Source: Victivallaceae bacterium
Lineage (GTDB): Bacteria; Verrucomicrobiota; Lentisphaeria; Victivallales; Victivallaceae
Direction: 5' to 3'
Length of the DNA: 18,420 nt
NCBI GenBank assembly: GCA_016292515.1
Contig: JAEDIJ010000038.1
Span: 1 to 18,420, forward strand
Shown here in pieces: positions 13,207 through 18,420 of the stretch (position 1 is its first letter; every line of letters begins with the position of its first letter). The position numbers were made by a program, and so were the translations under genes. The notes below the pieces were generated by a model. That model made no database searches. It was given only the letters and a program-made list of their open reading frames with translations, and was not told the origin of the DNA.

Positions 13207-14606
13207 AAACCAAAGAACTTGTCATCGCCGGACTCCTTTTTTGCGCCGCGGCTCTTCCGGCACTGCCGCTTGCCTTGAATGAAAAATGGTCGTTCTGCGA
13301 AATCCCCTCCGCCACGTGGGAAACGATCAATGTCGCGGATCTTTCTTTTCTTGCCAAGGCGAAAAAAGAAATGGTTTCACTTCCCGGCGGCGTTTTTTCG
13401 CGCGAAACGAAAGAGGGAAAGCCCGTGTTGCTCATCAACGAATTCGACGCGCCCTCCGGCGGCACGATGTATCTGCGGTGCGGCGTCAACTGCTCTTATA
13501 TGCAAGTCGGATTGAACGGCAAAATGATTTTTGACGAGCGTACCGCTTCCGCTTTTTCCGCCGGGTGCGGCAACGGCTCCCACATTCTGCCGCTCGCGGT
13601 GAAAAAAGGCCGCAACGTATTGATCGTCAAGTTTTTCGGGAGTACCCAAGGCTCTCCCGACGGAAAACTGCGTTATCTTTTCGCCTTTGCCGGAGCCGAC
13701 GAGGCGCAGTACCGGCAGGAATTGCCGACGCGGGAAAATTTTGCCGCAGTTGGAAAAGTCGACCGTCACGTCGCCGAAAGGATCATCCGCAACGGCGTCG
13801 ATCGGATGACGGCGACCGATTTCGCGAAATTCAACCGCCCGCACCATTTTTCCGCCGCCGATCTGGAAAGATGCTACCAGCATTATCCCATTCTCGAATT
13901 TTACGATCGCGCATTGGAGAAAATCCTGCGCGAAGTGCCGGAAACCAAAGTTGATCACGGTGCCGTCGTCTGGCATTTGTACAATATGGGCTACGTCGTC
14001 AAAACGCCGGGGTGTTGTTTCGGCATCGACATCTGCCATCGCCGCGCGGAAGAACTTGCGCCGTTACTCGATTTCATTCTGGTGACCCACAATCACAACG
14101 ATCACTATAATCTCGCACTCCTCAAAGCGATGGCAAAGGCGAAAAAGCCCGTCATCAGCAATTTCTATCCGGCAAAGGGCTATCAGGCTCCGCCGGAACA
14201 TCTTACGATTTCCGACGTTACCATTGATTCCGAGCGTTGCGACCACAATGCGACGCTCAAAAAATTCGTTTCCGCCTATCGCATCCAGTGCGGGCGCACC
14301 GACGACGCTCCCGTCATCTATCATACGGGCGACAGTTGCGATCCCCGGCAGTTGCATCCGTCGGGCAGGGTGGATATTCATATCCTCCACCCCAGAATCG
14401 GACTTTCCGTCCCCGAAGCGGCGAAACTGCTTTCTCCGCGTGAGATATGGTTCAGCCATCTGCTTGAAATGGGGCACTGCAAACCGGGCATCTACCGCCC
14501 TGTTGATTGGTGCGCCGCCTACCTCGATATGGAAATGATGAAAAAACAGGGGATCGAGGTTTCCTGCCGTTGCCCGATGTGGGGCGAAAAAATCGTCATC
14601 CCGTAG
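13203..14606 (+). CDS. Exported metallo-beta-lactamase-fold protein (UlaG-like) with N-terminal beta domain
   Basis: The product is 467 aa. Residues 1-24 look like a signal peptide (MKTKE, hydrophobic core, ALPALPLA). Residues about 30-165 are beta-rich with NVLIVKFFGST (138-148) and resemble a carbohydrate-binding-like sandwich, though this is weak. The C-terminal half is a metallo-beta-lactamase fold: TPGCCFGIDI (268-277), THNHNDH (295-301, the HxHxDH metal motif), YHTGDS (373-378) and WFSHLLEMGH (416-425). The GID, HTGDS and HPR features recall the UlaG/YtnP-type subgroup that opens lactones or phosphodiesters, but the substrate cannot be read from sequence. The ATG overlaps the queH stop, with GGAGGAA 7-9 nt before it. 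It is the last gene of the long operon. Confidence 0.8.
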   Translation: MKTKELVIAGLLFCAAALPALPLALNEKWSFCEIPSATWETINVADLSFLAKAKKEMVSLPGGVFSRETKEGKPVLLINEFDAPSGGTMYLRCGVNCSYMQVGLNGKMIFDERTASAFSAGCGNGSHILPLAVKKGRNVLIVKFFGSTQGSPDGKLRYLFAFAGADEAQYRQELPTRENFAAVGKVDRHVAERIIRNGVDRMTATDFAKFNRPHHFSAADLERCYQHYPILEFYDRALEKILREVPETKVDHGAVVWHLYNMGYVVKTPGCCFGIDICHRRAEELAPLLDFILVTHNHNDHYNLALLKAMAKAKKPVISNFYPAKGYQAPPEHLTISDVTIDSERCDHNATLKKFVSAYRIQCGRTDDAPVIYHTGDSCDPRQLHPSGRVDIHILHPRIGLSVPEAAKLLSPREIWFSHLLEMGHCKPGIYRPVDWCAAYLDMEMMKKQGIEVSCRCPMWGEKIVIP

Positions 14607-14627
14607 AGAATATCTCTTAAAATTATA

Positions 14628-14900
14628 AGTTATAAGTTTTTAGTTTACAGTGCTTGGCAGGGAGCTTTTCGGCTCCCTGACCCTCCGACCGCGCCGGCAC
14701 ATCCCCCTTCGCCAAGGCTACGGCGGGACAAGTCGCGCCGGCTAAAAGAGCAATATAAAACGGTAACACGCAACAATTTTGGTCAAAGCGTACTGTCATT
14801 TTGTTTTTTTAAGCCCAAGCGATGCTTGGGCGCTGTCAGGGGATCGGGGGGCAGAGCCCCCGACATAGTACTTAAAACTTATAACTAAAAACTTATAACT
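14628..14900. mobile_element. MITE-like hairpin-rich element with 18-bp inverted ends
   Basis: The ends are perfect 18-bp inverted repeats: AGTTATAAGTTTTTAGTT (14628-14645) and its complement (14883-14900). Inside the right end the 14-nt unit ACTTATAACTAAAA is tandemly doubled (14877-14890, 14891-14904). The 273-bp body has no gene but several perfect hairpins: CAGGGAGC/GCTCCCTG (14658-14679), GCCCAAGC/GCTTGGGC (14813-14831) and TCGGGGG/CCCCCGA (14844-14863), plus a direct repeat CGCGCCGGC around 14690 and 14734. It sits between the 3' ends of two convergent genes. This fits a non-autonomous transposable or repeated intergenic element. No clear target-site duplication is seen and no transposase is nearby, so the mobile assignment is inferred. 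Confidence 0.5.
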
Positions 14901-14938
14901 AAAAAAAAAGGACTGCCGCAAAATGCGACAGTCCTTTT
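14901..14938 (-). terminator. Strong intrinsic terminator for purC, bidirectional
   Basis: AAGGACTG (14908-14915) pairs with CAGTCCTT (14929-14936); after one mismatch the stem continues as CGCA/TGCG with an AAA loop. On the minus strand the stem is followed by a run of nine U (complement of 14901-14909), ending the purC transcript 14-50 nt after its stop. The plus strand has TTTTGATTTTTT after it, so it may also stop transcripts arriving from the operon. Confidence 0.9.
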
Positions 14939-14951
14939 GATTTTTTGCTGT

Positions 14952-15845
14952 TTACAGCGATTTGCCGGTCAACATCCGATACGCTTCGAGATATTTTTCC
15001 GTCGTCTTTTTCGCCACTTCCGCGGGGAGGGCGGGGCCGGGCGCGCTCTTGTCCCAATCGAGGGTTTCCAAGTAGTCGCGCACATATTGTTTATCCAGAC
15101 TGACGGGACTGGTGCCGACCTGATACTGATCGGCGAGCCAGAAGCGGCTCGAATCGGGAGTCAGGACTTCGTCGACCAGAATGATCTTGCCGTCGACTTC
15201 GCCGAACTCAAATTTGGTATCGGCGACGATGATCCCGCGCGTCGCGGCGTAGTCGCGCGCATCGGAGTAGATTTTGAGTGCCATATCGCGCAAGACCGTC
15301 GCTTTGTCGAGACCGATGATCTCGGCGGTGCGTTCAAAACTGATCGCTTCGTCGTGATCGCCGACCGCCGCTTTGGTCGAGGGGGTGAAAAGCGGTTCGT
15401 CGAGTTTCGACGCCTGCTGGTAGCCGGCGCGGAGTCGGATGCCGGAGACCGTGCCGCTTTTTTGATAATCTTTCCACCCGCTGCCGACGAGATAGCCGCG
15501 GACGACGCACTCGATCGGCAGAACTTTTGCCTTGCGGACGATCATCGAACGCCCCTGCAAGTCTTTGGCGTAAGGGAGCAATTCCTCGCGCGTCGTAACG
15601 TCGGCGGAAATGAGGTGATTCGGCACGTTGTTGAGCAATTCAAACCAGAAAAGCGAGATCTGCGTCAACACTTCGCCTTTGCGGGGAATTCCCGTCGGCA
15701 GGATGACGTCGAACGCGCTCAAACGGTCGGTCGCCACAAAGAGCAACGCGTCGCCGAGATCGTAGATGTCGCGCACCTTGCCCTGATTGATGAGGGGCAG
15801 CGGCAGACTGGTGCTGATCAATGCGCCGTTGGCATCGTATTTCAT
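14952..15845 (-). CDS. purC: SAICAR synthetase PurC
   Basis: The product is 297 aa. It joins aspartate to CAIR with ATP in purine synthesis. The motifs are GKVRDIYD (22-29, nucleotide-binding loop), DRLSAFDV (40-47), RGYLVGSGW (near 116-124), DTKFEFG (near 204-210) and DEVLTPDSSRFW (near 219-230). The length matches the longer type seen in yeast Ade1 and many Gram-negative bacteria rather than the roughly 240-aa form. It starts only 6 nt after the rplU stop with no strong Shine-Dalgarno (GGCTGATCGGCA precedes the ATG), so it probably depends on rplU translation and the rplU promoter. A strong terminator follows. Confidence 0.95.
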   Translation of the reverse strand: MKYDANGALISTSLPLPLINQGKVRDIYDLGDALLFVATDRLSAFDVILPTGIPRKGEVLTQISLFWFELLNNVPNHLISADVTTREELLPYAKDLQGRSMIVRKAKVLPIECVVRGYLVGSGWKDYQKSGTVSGIRLRAGYQQASKLDEPLFTPSTKAAVGDHDEAISFERTAEIIGLDKATVLRDMALKIYSDARDYAATRGIIVADTKFEFGEVDGKIILVDEVLTPDSSRFWLADQYQVGTSPVSLDKQYVRDYLETLDWDKSAPGPALPAEVAKKTTEKYLEAYRMLTGKSL

Positions 15846-15851
15846 TGCCGA

Positions 15852-16169
15852 TCAGCCCTGGATCGCGCCGATCTCAACGCGGGTGAGGGTCTGACGATGG
15901 CCGTGCGTACGGCGATAGCCCTTGCGGCGTTTCATCTTGAAAACGACGATCTTTTTGGCGCGGAAGTTGTCGAGGACTTTTCCGGTGACTTTGGCACCTT
16001 CGAGAAGGGGGGTGCCGACGTTGAGTTTTTCCGCACCTTCTTCGCCGATGGCGAGCACCTGATCAAAGGTGACTTCGGCACCGACTTCGAGGCCGAGCTT
16101 TTCAACTTCCACCACGTCGCCCGATTTGACGGTCATTTGTTTGCCGCCGCATTTGATGATCGCGAACAT
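15852..16169 (-). CDS. rplU: Ribosomal protein L21
   Basis: The product is 105 aa, the standard length. The N-terminus MFAIIKCGGKQ and the C-terminal rRNA-contact region KMKRRKGYRRTHGHRQ are typical of bL21 of the large ribosomal subunit. The ATG at 16169 follows CAGGAGAA at an 8-nt gap. In most bacteria rplU is followed by rpmA (L27) and often obgE; here purC follows after 6 nt and no L27 gene is present nearby. The promoter appears to lie just upstream, divergent from the PP2C-OppF gene. Confidence 0.96.
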   Translation of the reverse strand: MFAIIKCGGKQMTVKSGDVVEVEKLGLEVGAEVTFDQVLAIGEEGAEKLNVGTPLLEGAKVTGKVLDNFRAKKIVVFKMKRRKGYRRTHGHRQTLTRVEIGAIQG

Positions 16170-16232
16170 AATTGCATTCTCCTGTATGGTTTGGTATTTC
16201 GCTGCGTGTCAATTTCTAATAACAAGTTTAAT

Positions 16233-16261
16233 AATATACTCCGAAAGCCGTTGAATTGCAA
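16233..16261 (-). promoter_or_regulatory. Probable promoter of rplU-purC
   Basis: Reading the minus strand, TTGCAA (complement of 16256-16261) and TATATT (complement of 16233-16238) are 17 nt apart. This is a fair sigma-70 type promoter with an expected start about 55 nt before the rplU ATG. The leader is A-rich, with no clear L21 autoregulatory fold noticed. Confidence 0.55.
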
Positions 16262-16312
16262 ATGAAAAACGCTTTTTTCCCGATGTTTTTGCCGCGATAC
16301 GCGGATGAGGAC

Positions 16313-16341
16313 TTGAAAAGAACTCCTTTGTACGGTATAAT
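16313..16341 (+). promoter_or_regulatory. Promoter of the PP2C-OppF gene
   Basis: TTGAAA (16313-16318), a 17-nt spacer and a perfect TATAAT (16336-16341) give a near-consensus sigma-70 promoter. The transcript should start near 16348, leaving a leader of about 28 nt before the ATG at 16376, in which GAGGG (16366-16370) is the ribosome binding site. Confidence 0.8.
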
Positions 16342-16375
16342 ATATGGATGAATCAAGTTCAGGATGAGGGATCCG

Positions 16376-18094
16376 ATGTCGCAAAAAATGGGGTTTGTTT
16401 CCGCCGGAGAAACCAATCGCGGATTGGTGCGGGAGCATAACGAAGACGCTTTCACGATCTTTACGGGCAAAAATCTGCTGGTCGCCGTCGTCGCCGACGG
16501 AGTGAGTTGTCAGGGACACGGCGCCGAGGCCAGCGCGCTTTGCTGCAAAATGTGGCGCGAGTGCGCCGCTTCTGCCGATGCCGGTTTTGAAGCGACGCCG
16601 GAAAAAATTTCCGCGTTTCTGCGGGAGACGCTGCAAATTGCCAACGCCAAAGTCGTCAAGCACAACGCCGCCGGGCACATCGAGGCGGAAACGACGCTTT
16701 GCGCCCTTTGTCTTGCCGGGGATCTGGCGGGGATCATCCACGTCGGAGACAGCCGCGTTTACCTTTCGCGCAACGGCAAGTTGCAGTTGATGACGTGCGA
16801 TCATACGGTTGCCGAAAGATACCTCGCCGAGCACGGCTGTTTCCCTCCGGAACGGGAAAAATACGCGGGAATGCTCTACCGGGCGGTCGGCGCGTCGCCG
16901 TCGGTCGAGGGCGATCTGAAAGTGGAAAAAATCGAGTCCGGCGACCGCTTCCTGCTCTGCTCCGACGGGATCTACCGGACGGTGAATTTTGATGATATCG
17001 AAGAAATTCTGCACAAAAACGACGTTCCGTCGCGCGCCGTCGACCGATTGATGCGCGCCGGATTTCTCGGCGGTGCCGACGACAATCTGACAGCGGCGGT
17101 CGTCTGTGCGAAAGAGGAAGAAAAAATGGCATTGCTGGAAGTTCAACATCTTTGCGTCGATTATCCCGTGAGGGGCGGACTTTTCCGCAAGAAACGGTTT
17201 CTTCACGCGGTGAATGACGTTTCCTTTGTTTTGAACGAGGGGGAAACGCTCGGTCTCGTCGGCGAATCCGGTTGCGGCAAAAGCACGCTCGGCCGGACGC
17301 TGGTCGGCTTGATCGAACCCGCCTCCGGCTCGATCAAATTGGAGGGCAGGGAATTTGCCGGACGGGAGAACAAGGCGGCGCGCCGCGCGCTCTGCGGCAA
17401 ATATCAGATGATCTTTCAGGATCCCTACGGTTCGCTCAATCCGCGGCTGACGATCTTTGAAACGCTCGATGAAATTCTGCGCCGCAGTGAAAAGGGCGCA
17501 AATAAAAATCAGCGACGCGCCAAGGCGGCGGAACTTTTGAAGCGCGTCGGTCTGGACGAGCAGTTGCTCGACCGCTATCCCCACCAGTTTTCCGGCGGTC
17601 AGCGTCAGCGTATCGGTATTGCCCGGAGTCTGGCGGCGCATCCGGCTTTCATCGTCGCGGACGAACCGGTTTCCGCGTTGGACGTCAGCGTCCAGGCGTC
17701 GATCGTCAACCTTTTGGACGATATCCGGCGTGAAACGGGGACAAGTTTTCTCTTTATCGCGCACGATCTCGCGGTCGTGGAGCATATTTCAAGCAGAATT
17801 CTGGTGATGTATCTCGGCAACGTGGTCGAGAGCGCGCCGTCGCACGAATTGATCGCCCGTTGCCGTCATCCCTATACGGAAGCGTTGATCTCGGCGATCC
17901 CGCGCGTCGACCGGAAAAAGGGAGAGCGCATCATCCTGCAAGGGGATGTGCCGTCGCCGCTGGATCCGCCGAAAGGCTGTCCGTTTCATCCGCGCTGTCC
18001 CTATGCGACGGAGCGTTGCAAAATGGAAAAACCGCAGTTGACGGAAGTTTCCGCCGGACACGCCGTCGCCTGTTTTCACGCGTTGCAAAAGTAA
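16376..18094 (+). CDS. PP2C-type phosphatase continuous with OppF/DppF-type ABC ATPase
   Basis: One uninterrupted frame of 572 aa. Residues 1-250 are a complete PP2C-family (Stp/PrpC-like) phosphatase: TNRGLVREHNEDAF (13-26), VADGVSCQGHG (39-49), ETTL (105-108), VGDSRVY (123-129), LCSDG (194-198) and ADDNLTAAVV (234-243), with the metal-binding aspartates kept. Residues 251-572 are a complete peptide-transport ATPase: Walker A GESGCGKST (296-304), FQDPYGSLNP with the Q-loop (347-356), signature FSGGQRQR (405-412), Walker B VADEP (427-431), switch His463 and the C-terminal cysteine-rich oligopeptide-binding tail (CPFHPRCPYA, from 535). The two meet at KEEEK-MALLEV with no linker. GAGG (17114-17117) lies 8 nt before the internal ATG at 17126, so a separate 322-aa OppF may also be made. 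I start at 16376 because GAGGG precedes it at the right gap; 16364 is the alternative. No permease or binding protein is seen. Confidence 0.85.
   Translation: MSQKMGFVSAGETNRGLVREHNEDAFTIFTGKNLLVAVVADGVSCQGHGAEASALCCKMWRECAASADAGFEATPEKISAFLRETLQIANAKVVKHNAAGHIEAETTLCALCLAGDLAGIIHVGDSRVYLSRNGKLQLMTCDHTVAERYLAEHGCFPPEREKYAGMLYRAVGASPSVEGDLKVEKIESGDRFLLCSDGIYRTVNFDDIEEILHKNDVPSRAVDRLMRAGFLGGADDNLTAAVVCAKEEEKMALLEVQHLCVDYPVRGGLFRKKRFLHAVNDVSFVLNEGETLGLVGESGCGKSTLGRTLVGLIEPASGSIKLEGREFAGRENKAARRALCGKYQMIFQDPYGSLNPRLTIFETLDEILRRSEKGANKNQRRAKAAELLKRVGLDEQLLDRYPHQFSGGQRQRIGIARSLAAHPAFIVADEPVSALDVSVQASIVNLLDDIRRETGTSFLFIAHDLAVVEHISSRILVMYLGNVVESAPSHELIARCRHPYTEALISAIPRVDRKKGERIILQGDVPSPLDPPKGCPFHPRCPYATERCKMEKPQLTEVSAGHAVACFHALQK
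17114..17128 (+). promoter_or_regulatory. Internal ribosome binding site for a separate OppF
   Basis: AAGAGGAAG ends 5 nt before ATG (17126-17128), the natural first codon of an OppF-type protein (MALLEV...). It lies inside the open PP2C frame and in the same phase. It suggests that the ATPase was, and may still be, translated independently (17126-18094, 322 aa) despite the missing stop codon of the phosphatase. Confidence 0.6.
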
Positions 18095-18122
18095 ATTTTT
18101 CCAAAAAAGCGTTTCCCATCGC

Positions 18123-18151
18123 TTGACAAACGCCCCCGGTGCACCTATATT
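18123..18151 (+). promoter_or_regulatory. Promoter of tRNA-Cys
   Basis: TTGACA (18123-18128), a 17-nt spacer and TATATT (18146-18151) form a near-consensus promoter. The expected start near 18158 is about 12 nt before the mature tRNA 5' end. The GC-rich stretch between the -10 and the start seen in stringently controlled promoters is absent. Confidence 0.85.
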
Positions 18152-18169
18152 AAGACATCCTCATTACGA

Positions 18170-18243
18170 GGCGTGGTAGCCAAACGGTTAGGCAGCGGTC
18201 TGCAAAATCGCGTAAACCGGTCCGACTCCGGTCCACGCCTCCA
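18170..18243 (+). tRNA. tRNA-Cys (anticodon GCA)
   Basis: The acceptor stem GGCGTGG (18170-18176) pairs perfectly with CCACGCC (18233-18239), followed by discriminator T and an encoded CCA (18241-18243). The anticodon stem GCGGT/ATCGC encloses the loop CTGCAAA, giving anticodon GCA. The T arm CCGGT-CCGACTC-CGG is near standard, and the D arm contains AGCCAAACGGTTAGGC. U73 and GCA are identity elements for cysteine. It is 74 nt including CCA, with a promoter of its own. Confidence 0.95.
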
Positions 18244-18270
18244 TTTTTTTGCCAAATTTTGGCAAAAAAA
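18244..18270. repeat. AT-rich palindrome right after tRNA-Cys
   Basis: T7-GCCAA-ATT-TTGGC-A7 is a 27-nt inverted repeat with 12-bp arms and a 3-nt loop, starting on the base after the encoded CCA. In RNA it would form a long AU-rich stem next to the tRNA end, and the T7 itself may aid termination after the stable tRNA fold. It is not a standard terminator because the U-run precedes the stem. Confidence 0.6.
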
Positions 18271-18271
18271 T

Positions 18272-18359
18272 ATGAAGCCTGACTAAGGCTTCGCTTCATA
18301 CCCCGCCGGGGTGCTTCATGGCACGAAGTGCCGCTTCATGCACCAAAGGTACGCTTCAT
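18272..18359. repeat. GCTTCAT array with hairpin spacers, 20-bp period
   Basis: Four copies of GCTTCAT (18293, 18313, 18333 and 18353, each 7 nt) recur exactly every 20 bp; the inverted copy ATGAAGC (18272-18278) opens the block. The three 13-nt spacers differ in sequence, but each is a self-complementary hairpin: ACCCC-GCC-GGGGT, GGCAC-GAA-GTGCC and GCACC-AAA-GGTAC (one mismatch). A fourth hairpin, GAAGCCT-GACTA-AGGCTTC (18274-18292), precedes the first copy. A T6 run ends the block. The opening ATGAAGC can pair with any GCTTCAT copy, so alternative folds are possible. Too short and too structured for a CRISPR; function unknown. Confidence 0.85.
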
Positions 18360-18420
18360 TTTTTCGCCTCTTCGACGGTTTATGACACAAGTTCATGCCT
18401 CTTTCTCGCAGGAAATCTCC
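18360..18420. other. Window end, no feature recognised
   Basis: This is AT-rich sequence after the repeat array. An ATG at 18394 opens a frame to the window edge, but it has no convincing ribosome binding site and only nine codons are visible, so no gene is called. Confidence 0.3.

Noticed and set aside
14605..14617. Terminator directly after the metallo-beta-lactamase-fold gene
   Set aside because: AGAGA-ATA-TCTCT is a weak 5-bp AT-rich stem with no U-run behind it; the stronger hairpin at 14901-14938 can serve both strands.
15846..15851. Purine riboswitch or other leader control of purC
   Set aside because: Only 6 nt separate rplU and purC, so there is no room for a leader; no such structure was seen upstream of rplU either.
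14937..16265. Long plus-strand frame opposite purC and rplU
   Set aside because: It lies wholly antisense to two unmistakable genes. GC-biased codon use in this genome keeps antisense frames open, and its product shows no recognisable motifs.
16133..17785. Long minus-strand frame opposite the PP2C-OppF gene
   Set aside because: It is antisense to a gene with complete catalytic motifs; it also overlaps rplU, and its product is low-quality Arg/His/Asp-rich sequence.
18095..18122. Terminator after the OppF part
   Set aside because: AAGCG/CGCTT around 18108-18125 is a 5-bp stem that overlaps the tRNA -35 box and lacks a U-run.
18272..18359. CRISPR array
   Set aside because: The repeat is only 7 nt and the spacers 13 nt, far below CRISPR sizes, and the spacers are palindromic; no cas genes are present.

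Overview
The window reads as a chromosomal segment of a Gram-negative bacterium with a lipopolysaccharide outer membrane: it carries KdsD, an LptE lipoprotein and a BamD-like TPR protein. A sigma factor paired with a transmembrane Hanks-type kinase, many small exported proteins and the general protein style suggest the Planctomycetota-Verrucomicrobiota-Chlamydiota group, possibly Lentisphaerota/Victivallales. That placement is an inference; there is no rRNA here to confirm it. Coding density is high and start sites usually have clear Shine-Dalgarno sequences.

Layout. (1) 89-3279, minus strand: a sigma-70 family factor, then a TTG-started transmembrane Ser/Thr kinase, then two small exported proteins. 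The kinase gene appears frameshifted near its 3' end: the protein-like reading frame continues in another frame down to 936. (2) 3402-3994, plus strand: two tiny single-helix membrane peptides (33 and 29 aa) with strong ribosome binding sites, then a DUF1232/YkvA-like protein. (3) 4105-5457: a stand-alone GH4 glycosidase, alpha-galactosidase-like, with its own promoter, a candidate operator and a terminator. (4) 5580-14606: eleven plus-strand genes with no gap above about 25 nt: hisE, hisG, kdsD, bamD-like, lptE, ktrB/trkH-like, ktrA/trkA-like, HIT, folD, queH and an exported metallo-beta-lactamase-fold protein. Histidine synthesis, Kdo/envelope assembly, potassium uptake, one-carbon metabolism and queuosine synthesis may thus share a transcript. 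(5) 14607-14951: no gene; a 273-bp hairpin-rich segment bounded by perfect 18-bp inverted repeats (MITE-like), then the purC terminator. (6) 14952-16169, minus strand: rplU followed by purC, with no rpmA between. (7) 16376-18094, plus strand: a PP2C phosphatase reading in frame, with no stop, into a complete OppF-type ABC ATPase that has its own internal ribosome binding site. (8) 18123-18420: tRNA-Cys(GCA) with a near-consensus promoter, then an AT-rich palindrome and an 88-bp array in which GCTTCAT recurs every 20 bp, separated by small hairpins of differing sequence.

The most unusual items are the hairpin array after tRNA-Cys, the PP2C-OppF continuous frame, the sigma/kinase locus with its apparent frameshift, and the pair of micro-membrane peptides. 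No CRISPR array, phage or toxin-antitoxin locus was recognised.
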